DNA of 64,000 nucleotides, taken from positions 1,797,501-1,861,500 of the forward strand of contig NZ_WSUT01000005.1 of assembly GCF_009789535.1 (NCBI RefSeq). The letters are read 5' to 3'. This stretch comes from Sphingomonas carotinifaciens. GTDB taxonomy: Bacteria; Pseudomonadota; Alphaproteobacteria; Sphingomonadales; Sphingomonadaceae. A model generated the notes under the pieces. That model was not told the origin of the DNA. It saw only the letters and a list, made by a program, of their open reading frames with translations, and did not search any database. Shown one piece after another: positions 19,057 to 26,886 of this stretch. Position 1 is the stretch's first letter. Every line of letters starts with the position of its first letter. A program made the translations under genes and the position numbers.

Positions 19057-19905
19057 ATGAGGATCGGGATCATCGTTGCCGCGCTGGGTGCGCTGCTTGC
19101 CACGCCGGCGGCGGCGGAGACGATCCTGTTCGTCGGCAACAGCTTTACCTTTGGCGCGAATTCGCCGGTGATGCGCTACCGCCCCGATGTGGTGACCGAC
19201 CTGAACCGGGAGGGGATCGGCGGCGTGCCGGCGCTGTTCAAGACCTTTGCCGAGCAGGCGAAGCTCGACTGGAAGGTCAGCCTGGAGACGGTGCCGGGCA
19301 AGGATCTGGCCTATCATTTCGAGCATAAGCAGCGGCACATCGACCGTCGTTGGGACGTGGTGATCCTGCAAGGGTACAGCACGCTGGACCCGGAAAAGCC
19401 CGGCGACCCGATGCGTCATGCCGGGGCGGCCGCGCAACTGGCCGCCATGGTGAAGCGTGCCAACTCCAAGGTGCGCGTCGAGCTGGTGACGACGTGGAGC
19501 CGCGCCGACCTGACCTATCGCCACCCCAGCCCGTGGCGGGGGCAGGGCTATGCCGCGATGGCCGAGACACTGGCGGCGGGCAACGCACTGGCGGTGCGCG
19601 CCAGTTCCGATATTGCCGGCGCGATTCCGGTGGGACAGGCATGGACGCGGGCGATGCGCGACCGGATCGCCGATCCCAATCCCTATGACGGCATCGCCTT
19701 CGGGCAGGTCGACCTGTGGACCTGGGACCAGTATCATGCGAGTGCGGCGGGCTATTATCTGGAAGCGCTGACGATCTTCGGACGGGTGACCGGGGTCGAC
19801 GTTCGCACGCTGGGCCGCAACGAGCGTGCCGGGCGTGACCTGGGGCTGGAGCCACAACTGATGGAGCGCCTGCAGGCGGTGGCGCAGGCCGAGCTGGCGG
19901 CCTAG
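19057..19905 (+). CDS. Secreted SGNH/GDSL-like hydrolase
   Basis: A 282-residue exported protein with a cleavable signal peptide ending in ATPAAA-E. The SGNH fold is shown by the block I motif FVGNSFTFG (nucleophile S29) and by the C-terminal DQYHASAAG with D224 and H227. The family comprises esterases and carbohydrate deacetylases; the substrate is not predictable. GGGGGGAG lies directly before the ATG at 19057, which gives the best start. It stands alone, divergent from dmeR. Confidence 0.72.
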   Translation: MRIGIIVAALGALLATPAAAETILFVGNSFTFGANSPVMRYRPDVVTDLNREGIGGVPALFKTFAEQAKLDWKVSLETVPGKDLAYHFEHKQRHIDRRWDVVILQGYSTLDPEKPGDPMRHAGAAAQLAAMVKRANSKVRVELVTTWSRADLTYRHPSPWRGQGYAAMAETLAAGNALAVRASSDIAGAIPVGQAWTRAMRDRIADPNPYDGIAFGQVDLWTWDQYHASAAGYYLEALTIFGRVTGVDVRTLGRNERAGRDLGLEPQLMERLQAVAQAELAA

Positions 19906-20250
19906 GCCGCAGCCGTGCGGTCATCGCGGGGTACGGTCCGGCGCAATGGCGAACGCGTCGACCTGATGGTGCGCGCCTGACGCGCAAGGTCGCGCTGCCA
20001 TTGGCGGGTGACAGCTGTGCCTGGCGCGCCGCCGGTGTGTGATCCACCTTTGCGCCTGACATGCTCCGTACACGGGATCGCGTTTCATCCCGCGGATCGG
20101 CGCGATCAGCTCCGAACCTGAAGGTGTCGGATCGGGCTTGGTCCTCACGGGATCTCCTGACCTCTGCGATGGGGAGGGGCGGCAGGGGGCACGGCGGATT
20201 GACCTGGAATATATGAAACGTATATGTTCCATATCGAGGAGCAATTCGGC
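19906..20250. other. Intergenic region upstream of the ParD-like gene
   Basis: About 345 bases. The first 300 are GC-rich with no gene I accept; a GTG-initiated minus-strand frame with a good GGAG site at about 20146 was considered and rejected. The last part is AT-rich and holds an imperfect palindrome at 20206-20230. Confidence 0.4.
20206..20230. promoter_or_regulatory. Imperfect palindrome upstream of the ParD-like gene
   Basis: GGAATATATG and CGTATATGTTCC face each other around GAAA, in an AT-rich stretch ending 20 bases before the start codon. It is a candidate autoregulatory operator, since ParD-type proteins often bind their own promoter. Confidence 0.4.
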
Positions 20251-20454
20251 ATGGGTATCGTGAAGATCGACGACGACCTGCATGAAGAGGCGCGTCGGGC
20301 GAGCGCAGTGATGTGCAGGTCGATCAATGCGCAGGCGGAATTCTGGATGAAGGTGGGCATGATCGCTGAGTGCAATCCCACGCTTTCGTTCAACGATATC
20401 ATGAGGATGCAGGTCGAGGCCGCACAGGTTGGCGGCGTGCGGGTGGCGGCCTGA
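20251..20454 (+). CDS. ParD-like ribbon-helix-helix family protein
   Basis: A 67-residue protein of the ParD-like antitoxin family, with the conserved opening MGIVKIDDDLHEEARRAS and the block CRSINAQAEFWMKVGMIAE. Such proteins have a ribbon-helix-helix DNA-binding fold and usually neutralise a ParE toxin, but no toxin gene is next to it. The gene ends one base before the start of map, so the two are translationally coupled. The start at 20251 matches the family N-terminus and has GAGGAG upstream. It may be a conserved partner of methionine aminopeptidase and not a true antitoxin; that is inference. Confidence 0.78.
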   Translation: MGIVKIDDDLHEEARRASAVMCRSINAQAEFWMKVGMIAECNPTLSFNDIMRMQVEAAQVGGVRVAA

Positions 20455-20455
20455 T

Positions 20456-21229
20456 ATGGTGAAGACCCCCGACGAACTGGCATTGATGCGCGCGTCCGGC
20501 CGGTTGCTGGCATCGGTGTTCGAGATGCTGGACGAACAGGATCTGGCGGGCATGTCGACGCTGGCGGTGAACGACATGGTGGACCGCTTCATCACCCATG
20601 ATCTGGCGGCGCGGCCGGCGAGCAAGGGGCAATATGGCTTTGCCTATGTGTTGAACTGTTCGATCAACGCAGTGGTGTGCCACGGCGTGCCGGATGCGGC
20701 GACCATCATCCGGGACGGCGACATCATCAACCTGGACATCACGCTGGAAAAGAACGGGTTCATCGCCGACTCCAGCAAGACCTACATGGTCGGCGAGGTG
20801 TCACCGGGCGCAAAACGACTGGTGCGGGTTGCGCAGGAGGCGATGTGGAAGGGCATCGCGCAGGTGCGACCGGGCGCGCATGTCGGTGACATCGGCTTTG
20901 CGATCGAGCGGCATGCCAAGAAGAACGGCTATTCGGTGGTGCGCGACTTTTGCGGCCATGGCATTGGCCGCGAGATGCACGAGGCGCCCGATGTGCTGAA
21001 CTTCGGGCGGCCGGGTACGGGCGCGCCGCTGCGCGAGGGGATGACCTTTACCGTCGAGCCGATGATCAACCAGGGCACGCGCAAGGTGTCGACCATGGAC
21101 GATGGCTGGACGGTGGTAACCGGCGACGGCAAGCTCTCGGCACAGTTCGAGCATACGGTCGCGGTCACGAAGGACGGCGTCGAGGTCCTGACGCTGCGCC
21201 GGGACGAACGGCCGATGGCGGCGCGCTGA
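20456..21229 (+). CDS. map: Type I methionine aminopeptidase
   Basis: Removes the initiator methionine from new proteins in the cytoplasm. At 257 residues it has the standard pita-bread fold without an N-terminal zinc finger. The five metal ligands can be placed: Asp in NLDITL, Asp in IADSSKT, His in GHGIGREMHE, Glu in FTVEPM and Glu in AQFEHT. The ATG overlaps the region just after the ParD-like stop (TGATATG). A second His in the active site lies in VCHGVPD. Confidence 0.96.
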   Translation: MVKTPDELALMRASGRLLASVFEMLDEQDLAGMSTLAVNDMVDRFITHDLAARPASKGQYGFAYVLNCSINAVVCHGVPDAATIIRDGDIINLDITLEKNGFIADSSKTYMVGEVSPGAKRLVRVAQEAMWKGIAQVRPGAHVGDIGFAIERHAKKNGYSVVRDFCGHGIGREMHEAPDVLNFGRPGTGAPLREGMTFTVEPMINQGTRKVSTMDDGWTVVTGDGKLSAQFEHTVAVTKDGVEVLTLRRDERPMAAR

Positions 21230-21236
21230 CCAGCGG

Positions 21237-21632
21237 TCAGTTCGCCACGCGGGTCAGGCGCAGCCCCGGGGGTTGCACAAAGGTCGGACGCGTCGCGGCC
21301 GAATAGACCGCGCGGCCATTGCTATCCACCGCCAGTATGTCGGCCCGGCGGCGACGTTCGGCGTAGCGGAAGTGGATGCGGTCGAGCTTGCGCTGCAATT
21401 CGGCGCGATGTTCGGCGGTCAGTGTGCCGCCGTCGAGCGCCTGTTGCTGCAACGCTTCCTCGCGAAAGGCCAGCATGCGGCGGCGAAAGGCGCGGTCATC
21501 GCCCTGGGTGTAGAGCGTCGGATAATATTGGATGCCCTGCCACATATTCGGTGTGGGCGCATCGATGCCGAATTCGGGAGGCTGGTCGGTGGCCTGACCG
21601 GCGGCGGCGGCGAAAAGGAGGATGGAGAGCAT
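21237..21632 (-). CDS. Small exported hypothetical protein
   Basis: I do not recognise a family. It has 131 residues. The N-terminus MLSILLFAAAAGQA looks like a short signal peptide. The rest is rich in Arg and Gln, with a probable helical stretch (RRRMLAFREEALQQQALDGG to ERRRRADIL, about residues 45-95), and ends in a Pro-containing strand. AAAGGA lies upstream of the ATG. It may be the last gene of the homogentisate operon, 68 bases after the Rieske gene, or a separate unit. Confidence 0.6.
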   Translation of the reverse strand: MLSILLFAAAAGQATDQPPEFGIDAPTPNMWQGIQYYPTLYTQGDDRAFRRRMLAFREEALQQQALDGGTLTAEHRAELQRKLDRIHFRYAERRRRADILAVDSNGRAVYSAATRPTFVQPPGLRLTRVAN

Positions 21633-21700
21633 GCTCACGGCGTCCTTTCGTATCGGGTTGCGGTAACAACTCCCCAAGCTGCACCATCGTTGCCGCGCGA

Positions 21701-22090
21701 TCAATCCCGGTCGCTGGTGGCGGTGACGATCTGGCCATCGGTGACGGTAACGGGCCACGGCGTCAGCCGCTGGCCCGTGCAGGGACCGCCGAGGCAAAGC
21801 CCATTCTCCACCGCGAAGACGGCGCCGTGCCAGGAGCAGGCGATATGGATGCCGTCAGGCGTCAGATAGGCGTCGAGCGCCTGTGCGAGGGGCAGGCCCA
21901 TGTGCGGGCAGCGATCGACATAGCCATGCACGGCATCGCCGCGGCGGACGATGAAGCCGTGGAAACGGCCGGCGCGCATCTGGAGAACGAAGTTGCGTGC
22001 GGCACCGTCCGCGATGGTGTCGAGCGGCCCCAGGCGAACACCGGCGGGGGTGGCGGTCAGGCGCGTTTCGCTTGCGCCGCTGTCGTTCAT
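21701..22090 (-). CDS. Rieske (2Fe-2S) domain protein
   Basis: A 129-residue soluble single-domain Rieske protein. The cluster ligands are C61 and H63 in DRCPHMG, and C85 and H88 in ACSWHG. Such proteins act as ferredoxins for oxygenases or as small electron carriers. The start codon overlaps the maiA stop (ATGA), placing it in the tyrosine/homogentisate operon. No step of the known pathway needs it, so its partner is unknown. Confidence 0.88.
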   Translation of the reverse strand: MNDSGASETRLTATPAGVRLGPLDTIADGAARNFVLQMRAGRFHGFIVRRGDAVHGYVDRCPHMGLPLAQALDAYLTPDGIHIACSWHGAVFAVENGLCLGGPCTGQRLTPWPVTVTDGQIVTATSDRD

Positions 22091-22719
22091 GGCGCGTCCG
22101 GCTGCGCGTCGGGATGGGCTTGCGGCACGCGGGCGTCGAGCTTTGCGGCGGCGGCGGCGAGGAGGGGGAAGGGGGCGAGGTCGAGGTCGAAGCGCAGTGC
22201 GTTATAGACCTGGGGGAGCAGGTGGCAATCGGCGACCGTCGGTGTGTCGCCATAGGCGAAGCCGCCGCCGTGACGGGCGATCATGACCTCCAGCGCTTCG
22301 AACCCTTGCGTGATCCAGCGGCGTATCCAGCGCGAGACCGCGACATCCTGCGCGTCGAAGTCGCGGCGAAGCGCGGAGAGGATGCGCAGATTGTTCACCG
22401 GATGGATGTCGCAGGCGACGATCGCCGCCATGGCGCGAACGACGGCGCGCGCATCGGGGTCGGCGGGCAGCAGCGGGGGATCGGGAAAGCGCTCGTCCAG
22501 CCATTCCAGGATGGCGGGGCTTTGCGTCAGGACCAGGCCGTCCGCCTCCAGCGTCGGCAGCAGCGCCTGCGGGTTCAGTGCGCGGTAGTCGGGCGTAGCC
22601 TGCGCGCCGGTGCGCAGGTCGTGCGGGACCTGTTCATAGGCCAGCCCCTTCAGCCCGAGCGCGAGGCGGACACGGTAGGCGGCGCTGGAGCGCCAATAGC
22701 CGTGCAGCCGCAGGGTCAC
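22087..22719 (-). CDS. maiA: Maleylacetoacetate isomerase
   Basis: A zeta-class glutathione transferase of 210 residues that isomerises maleylacetoacetate to fumarylacetoacetate using glutathione. The N-terminal thioredoxin-fold carries the zeta-type active-site region [16 protein letters not shown], and the glutathione-binding block [16 protein letters not shown] follows. A GTG start at 22719 overlaps the hmgA stop (GTGA) and gives the normal N-terminus. It is the third step of the homogentisate pathway encoded here. Confidence 0.9.
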   Translation of the reverse strand: MTLRLHGYWRSSAAYRVRLALGLKGLAYEQVPHDLRTGAQATPDYRALNPQALLPTLEADGLVLTQSPAILEWLDERFPDPPLLPADPDARAVVRAMAAIVACDIHPVNNLRILSALRRDFDAQDVAVSRWIRRWITQGFEALEVMIARHGGGFAYGDTPTVADCHLLPQVYNALRFDLDLAPFPLLAAAAAKLDARVPQAHPDAQPDAP

Positions 22720-23993
22720 GGCAGCAGGGCCTTGGGGAAGTCCTTCCACACCGCATCATAATCGAGCTGCGCATGATCCTGCGCGAAGCGGGTGGGGCGA
22801 TAGGGCCAGCAGCTTTCCAGCATGAACGCCATCGTGCCGTCGATCTTGTGCGGTTTCAATGCGGCATGCGAGGCGCCCTGCCAACTGGCGAGGTCCGGCC
22901 CGTGGCCGGCCATGAGGTTGTGGAGCGAGAGGCCACCGGGCTGAAACCCTTCCGCCTTGGCATCATAGGCGCCGGTGATGAGGCCCATCGCCTCGGACAT
23001 GACGTTGCGGTGGAACCAGGGGGGGCGGAACGTATCCTCCGCCACCATCCAGCGCGGCGGAAACAGGACGAAATCGGCATTGGCGCGGCCGGGCACGTCG
23101 GAGGGCGAGGTCAGGAGCGTGAAGATCGACGGATCGGGATGGTCGAAGCTGACCGTGCCGATCGTGTTGAAGCGCGACAGGTCATAGCGCCAGGGCGCAA
23201 GATTGCCGTGCCACGCGACGACGTCGAGCGGACTGTGATCGAGTTGGGTCGTCCACAGATGCCCGAGATATTTCTGGACGACCTGTGTGGGGGTATCCCG
23301 ATCCTCGAACCAAGCGTGCGGCGTCTCGAAATCGCGGGGATTGGCGAGGCCGTTGGCACCGATCGGCCCGAGATCGGGCAAGCGGAACAGGGCGCCGTGG
23401 TTTTCGCAGACATAGCCGCGGGCTTGGGTGTCGGGGAGGGTGATGCGGAAGCGGACGCCGCGGGGGATGAGGGCGATTTGGCCGGGGGCGAGATCGAGGC
23501 GGCCGAGTTCGGTGAAGATCGCGAGGCGGCCGAACTGGGGGACGAAGAGCAGTTCGCCGTCCGCGTCCATGAAGACGCGGTCCTGCATGTCCTTGTTCGC
23601 GGCGTAGAGGTGGATGGCGACGCCCTCGAGATCGGCGGGGTCGCGGTTGGCGAGCATCGTCGTCAGGCTGTCGAGCCAGTCGGTGCCGTGGGCGGTATTG
23701 GCGATGGGGTCCCAGCGGAGGCGGTTGGGGGGCAGCGGGCCTTCGACGGTGCCCGGAGCGAAGCGGGGGGCGCCCTCGTAGCGGGTGTAGGGCGGATGCT
23801 CCGCGGTGGGGCGCATTCGGTAGAGCCAGGAGCGGCGGTTCTCGTGACGCGGCGCGGTGAAGGCGGTGCCGGACAGTTGCTCGGCATAGAGACCGAAGGC
23901 GGGGCGCTGCGGCGAGTTGCGGCCGATGGGGAGCGCGCCGGGGACGGCCTCCGTCGAAACGTGGTTGCCGAAGCCGGGGGTGTAGTCGGTCAT
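22716..23993 (-). CDS. hmgA: Homogentisate 1,2-dioxygenase
   Basis: An Fe(II) ring-cleaving enzyme of 425 residues that converts homogentisate to maleylacetoacetate. It opens with [20 protein letters not shown], typical of the family. The iron ligands are expected to be the His and Glu in WFHRNVMSE and a later His in [16 protein letters not shown] lies before the ATG at 23993. It forms an operon with maiA and the Rieske gene and lies behind hppD, separated from it by a repeat-bearing spacer. Confidence 0.95.
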   Translation of the reverse strand: MTDYTPGFGNHVSTEAVPGALPIGRNSPQRPAFGLYAEQLSGTAFTAPRHENRRSWLYRMRPTAEHPPYTRYEGAPRFAPGTVEGPLPPNRLRWDPIANTAHGTDWLDSLTTMLANRDPADLEGVAIHLYAANKDMQDRVFMDADGELLFVPQFGRLAIFTELGRLDLAPGQIALIPRGVRFRITLPDTQARGYVCENHGALFRLPDLGPIGANGLANPRDFETPHAWFEDRDTPTQVVQKYLGHLWTTQLDHSPLDVVAWHGNLAPWRYDLSRFNTIGTVSFDHPDPSIFTLLTSPSDVPGRANADFVLFPPRWMVAEDTFRPPWFHRNVMSEAMGLITGAYDAKAEGFQPGGLSLHNLMAGHGPDLASWQGASHAALKPHKIDGTMAFMLESCWPYRPTRFAQDHAQLDYDAVWKDFPKALLP

Positions 23994-24017
23994 CGCCGAT
24001 CTCCTGCAAGAAGATTG

Positions 24018-24161
24018 TTCACGCGAAGACGCGAAGGCGCGAAGATGATGCGTATGCCGCGTGAGCGGCCTTCCCATATCGACCGCAGGCATCGGTTTGA
24101 CCGCTGACGCGGTCGCTTGCCCGGGACGGTACCTCTTCGCGTCTTCGCGCCTTCGCGTGAT
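24018..24161. repeat. Facing pair of CGCGAAG-type repeats between hppD and hmgA
   Basis: A 28-base arm at 24018-24045 (ACGCGAAGACGCGAAGGCGC core) is repeated in inverted orientation at 24134-24161, about 88 bases away, with only a few mismatches. Each arm is itself a run of GCGAAG units. It resembles the REP-like interspersed elements of sphingomonad genomes and could fold into a long hairpin in the hppD-hmgA transcript. Confidence 0.65.
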
Positions 24162-24172
24162 CCACTTTTTTC

Positions 24173-25234
24173 TTAAGCGTCGACGGTGATGACGCCCCGG
24201 CGAATTTGATCGAGTTCAATGGACTCGAACAGCGCCTGGAAATTGCCGTTGCCGAAGCCCTCATTGCCCTTGCGCTGGATGATCTCGAAGAAGATCGGGC
24301 CGACCATGTTCTCGGTGAAGATCTGGAGAAGCAGTCCCTCGCCACGCTCGACCGAGCCGTCGATTAGGATGCGGTTCTTGCGAAGGCGTTCCAGATCCTC
24401 GCCATGGCCGGGCACGCGCTTGTCGACCAGTTCGAAATAGGTTTCGATCGTGTCCTGCAGGCGCACGCCGCGCTCGCGCAGTTTTTCGACGGTGGTGTAG
24501 ATGTCATCGGTGGTCAGCGCGAGGTGCTGGATGCCCTCGCCCTGATATTGCCGGATGAATTCCTCGATCTGGCTGTTCTCGTCCTGGCTTTCGTTGAGCG
24601 GGATACGGATCGCCTGATCGGGGGCGATCATCGCCTGGCTGAACAGGCCGGTCGCCTTGCCCTTGATGTCGAAGTATTTCTGTTCTTCGAAGCCGAAGAT
24701 GCGGCCGTAGAAGCTGGACCAGGTGCGCATCTCGCCGCGGCGGACATTGTGGGTCAGGTGATCGAGCAGGTCGAGCCCGACGCTGTTTTCCCGTGCCGCC
24801 TGTTGCCAGCCGGGGATTTCGGTCCAGTCCGCGTACATGTCCCCGCCGGCGGCGACGAGATAGAGATAGGAGCCGCCGATCCCCTCGACCGCGAAGCTGT
24901 CCGCGCCCAGCGCGCCGACAGAGGGATCGACCGCGACCGCGCCGTGCTGAAGCGCATGGGCGTGCGCCGCGGCCGGATCGGTGACGCGAAAGCCCATGCC
25001 GCTGGCCGACGGGCCATGTTCGGCACGGAAGTCGGCGGCCTGGCCGGTTTCCTCCGCATTGAGCAGCAGGTTGATGCGACCCTGCACATAGCGGGTGATC
25101 GCCTTGGTCGGGTGGCGATGTGCAGGCACGAAGCCCATCATCTCGAACTGGCGGGCCAGCGCTTCGGGTTCGGGCGAGGTGAACTCGCAGAAGGCGAAGC
25201 CGTCCAGGCCCAGCGGGTTCGTTTCGACGGACAT
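24173..25234 (-). CDS. hppD: 4-Hydroxyphenylpyruvate dioxygenase
   Basis: Converts 4-hydroxyphenylpyruvate to homogentisate, the entry step of tyrosine breakdown. It has 353 residues in two glyoxalase-like halves. The Fe(II) ligands are a His in LDHLTHNV, a His in [11 protein letters not shown] and a Glu in [17 protein letters not shown], the hallmark C-terminal block. The ATG at 25234 is preceded by AGGAG and gives the normal family N-terminus. It is divergent from a MarR-type regulator, with palindromic DNA between. Confidence 0.96.
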   Translation of the reverse strand: MSVETNPLGLDGFAFCEFTSPEPEALARQFEMMGFVPAHRHPTKAITRYVQGRINLLLNAEETGQAADFRAEHGPSASGMGFRVTDPAAAHAHALQHGAVAVDPSVGALGADSFAVEGIGGSYLYLVAAGGDMYADWTEIPGWQQAARENSVGLDLLDHLTHNVRRGEMRTWSSFYGRIFGFEEQKYFDIKGKATGLFSQAMIAPDQAIRIPLNESQDENSQIEEFIRQYQGEGIQHLALTTDDIYTTVEKLRERGVRLQDTIETYFELVDKRVPGHGEDLERLRKNRILIDGSVERGEGLLLQIFTENMVGPIFFEIIQRKGNEGFGNGNFQALFESIELDQIRRGVITVDA

Positions 25235-25252
25235 GGCATCCAACTCCTAATC

Positions 25253-25271
25253 TGGTATCGTTGGTTACCAA
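25253..25271. promoter_or_regulatory. Probable MarR-type operator in the hppD promoter
   Basis: TTGGTTACCAA (25261-25271) is a perfect palindrome around a central T, overlapping a second inverted pair TGGTA-N8-TACCA (25253-25270). It lies between the divergent hppD and regulator genes, 19-37 bases from hppD, a natural position for a repressor site. Confidence 0.6.
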
Positions 25272-25298
25272 TGTGCCGCACGGGAAGGATGGTGTCAA

Positions 25299-25760
25299 AT
25301 GTTACGATCGCAAGACGGCGGTGCGGCGGTGCTGCGGCTGGACGATTTCCTGCCCTACCGGTTGTCGATCGCGTCCAATCTGGTGAGCGGGCATATCGCC
25401 AGTGCGTATGAGCAATTGTTCGGGTTGAGCATTCCCGAATGGCGGCTGGTCGCGATCGTGGCGGAAGAGGGCCGCATCGCCCAGTCGGCGATCTGCGAGC
25501 GGAGCCGGATGGACAAGGTGACGGTCAGCCGCGCCGCGATCGCGCTGGCCGATCGCGGTCTGGTGGCGCGGGTGCCGCATGACGGTGACCGGCGGTCGCA
25601 CCTGTTGATGCTGACCGCGGCGGGGGAGGAACTGTACGCACAGGTGGCGCCCAAGGCGCTGGAACTGGAGGCGCGGTTGTTTGCCGAGTTTTCGGAGGAG
25701 GAACTGGCGGGGTTTACCGCGATGCTCAGGCGGATGGAGCGGGCGGTTTTGGAGTCGTAG
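25299..25760 (+). CDS. MarR family transcriptional regulator
   Basis: A 153-residue winged-helix regulator. The recognition helix region reads MDKVTVSRAAIALADRGLV, followed by the wing VPHDGDRRSHLLMLT, both typical of MarR. It is divergent from hppD with 64 bases between, so it most likely represses the tyrosine/homogentisate genes and responds to a pathway intermediate; that role is inferred from position. Confidence 0.88.
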   Translation: MLRSQDGGAAVLRLDDFLPYRLSIASNLVSGHIASAYEQLFGLSIPEWRLVAIVAEEGRIAQSAICERSRMDKVTVSRAAIALADRGLVARVPHDGDRRSHLLMLTAAGEELYAQVAPKALELEARLFAEFSEEELAGFTAMLRRMERAVLES

Positions 25761-25797
25761 AGCATCGCGCGCAAAACCTGACGCAACATCCGTTCGG

Positions 25798-25821
25798 CCT
25801 GAGCCCCTCGACAAGCTCAGG
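25798..25821. terminator. Hairpin after the MarR gene
   Basis: CCTGAGC / GCTCAGG forms a 7-bp stem with a CCCCTCGACA loop. This matches a dispersed intergenic motif (CCTGAGCTTGTCGA type) that I recall from sphingomonads. A second hairpin, CTCCCC-GAA-GGGGAG, follows at 25845-25859. Both lie between convergent genes. Confidence 0.5.
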
Positions 25822-25865
25822 ATAAACTTCGGCGCGTGGCGCTGCTCCCCGAAGGGGAGAGGGCA

Positions 25866-26876
25866 TCATGTATCCAAAATGTCCCGGTAGAGCGCGATGT
25901 AGGCGTCGGCCATGCGGTCGATCGAGAAGCGCTCAACCGCCGTGCGGCGGCAGGCGGCGCGGTCTATGGTGTCGAGGCGGTCGATGGCCCTTACCGCTTC
26001 CGCCACGTCCTTTACCAGGAAACCGTTGACGCCGTCCTCGATTAGCTCCGGCATCGATCCGCGGTCGATCGCGATGACCGGGGTGCCGCAGGCCATCGCC
26101 TCGACCACCGACAGGCCGAAGGGTTCGTCGAAGTTGATGAGGTGGAGAAGCGCCCTCGCGCTGCCGAGTGCGCGGGTGCGCGCCTCGCCGCCGAGCGGGC
26201 CGTGATAGATCACGCGATCACCGTCGACATGCGGCCGGACGTCGCGGTCCCAGTAACCCTGATCTTGAACAATGCCGGCCATGTGGAGGCGACGGCCGGT
26301 GGCGCGGGCGGCGTCGATCGCTTCGCGGGCGCCCTTGTCGGGGTGCATGCGGCCGAAAAAGAGGAGGTCATCGCTGCCGACGGGGTCGAAGGGGAAGTCG
26401 TCCACCGGGATGCCGTGGTGGATGGTGGCGGCGTAGCGGAGCGCGGGGTGGCGGTCGGCGTTCGAGATCGCGACATAGTGCACGCGGTCCTGATAGGGGG
26501 CGTACATCGGCAGGATCCGGTCGGACGAGAAGCCGTGGATGGTGGTGACCATCGGGGTGGAGACGAGGGGCGCGAAGGCGTGGGCGGGGAAGTCGGCCTG
26601 GTTGTGGATCAGGTCGAATTCGGCCGCGCGCGCGAAGACGGTGGAGAGATGGCGCATCTCCCATACCTTGGCGTCGATCGAGGGATCTTCGGAATAGGCG
26701 GCGGGAACGGGGCCGGCGAGGGTGGCGGCGGTGATGCTGTCCTGAGTGGCGAACAGGGTGACGTCCACCCCGCGCGCGACAAGCGCCTCGGTCAGCAGGC
26801 TGGTGACGAGTTCCCAGGGACCATAGGCGCGCGGCGGGGTGCGCCAGGCGATCGGGGCGATCATCGCGATCTTCAT
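25866..26876 (-). CDS. Glycosyltransferase family 4 protein
   Basis: A GT-B retaining glycosyltransferase of 336 residues, cytoplasmic or membrane-associated. The N-terminal domain opens with MKIAMIAPIAWRTPPRAYGP, and the C-terminal nucleotide-sugar domain carries the EX7E motif in DEPFGLSVVEAMACGTPVIA. It is the last gene of a tetR-GH130-GH13-GT4 operon, 10 bases after GH13. With a glycoside phosphorylase and a glucosidase alongside, it may build or recycle a small glucoside or mannoside; acceptor and donor are unknown. Confidence 0.85.
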   Translation of the reverse strand: MKIAMIAPIAWRTPPRAYGPWELVTSLLTEALVARGVDVTLFATQDSITAATLAGPVPAAYSEDPSIDAKVWEMRHLSTVFARAAEFDLIHNQADFPAHAFAPLVSTPMVTTIHGFSSDRILPMYAPYQDRVHYVAISNADRHPALRYAATIHHGIPVDDFPFDPVGSDDLLFFGRMHPDKGAREAIDAARATGRRLHMAGIVQDQGYWDRDVRPHVDGDRVIYHGPLGGEARTRALGSARALLHLINFDEPFGLSVVEAMACGTPVIAIDRGSMPELIEDGVNGFLVKDVAEAVRAIDRLDTIDRAACRRTAVERFSIDRMADAYIALYRDILDT

Positions 26877-26886
26877 GAAAAGGGCG

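Noticed and set aside
19921..20146. A minus-strand frame starting at a GTG with a good GGAG site, about 75 codons
   Set aside because: The first 25 residues look plausible but the rest is Arg/His/Pro-rich noise; another frame looks better in the second half. It may be a decayed gene, but I cannot support it.
20224..20454. A complete ParD/ParE toxin-antitoxin system
   Set aside because: Only the ParD-like protein is present. The next gene is map, an essential enzyme and not a toxin.
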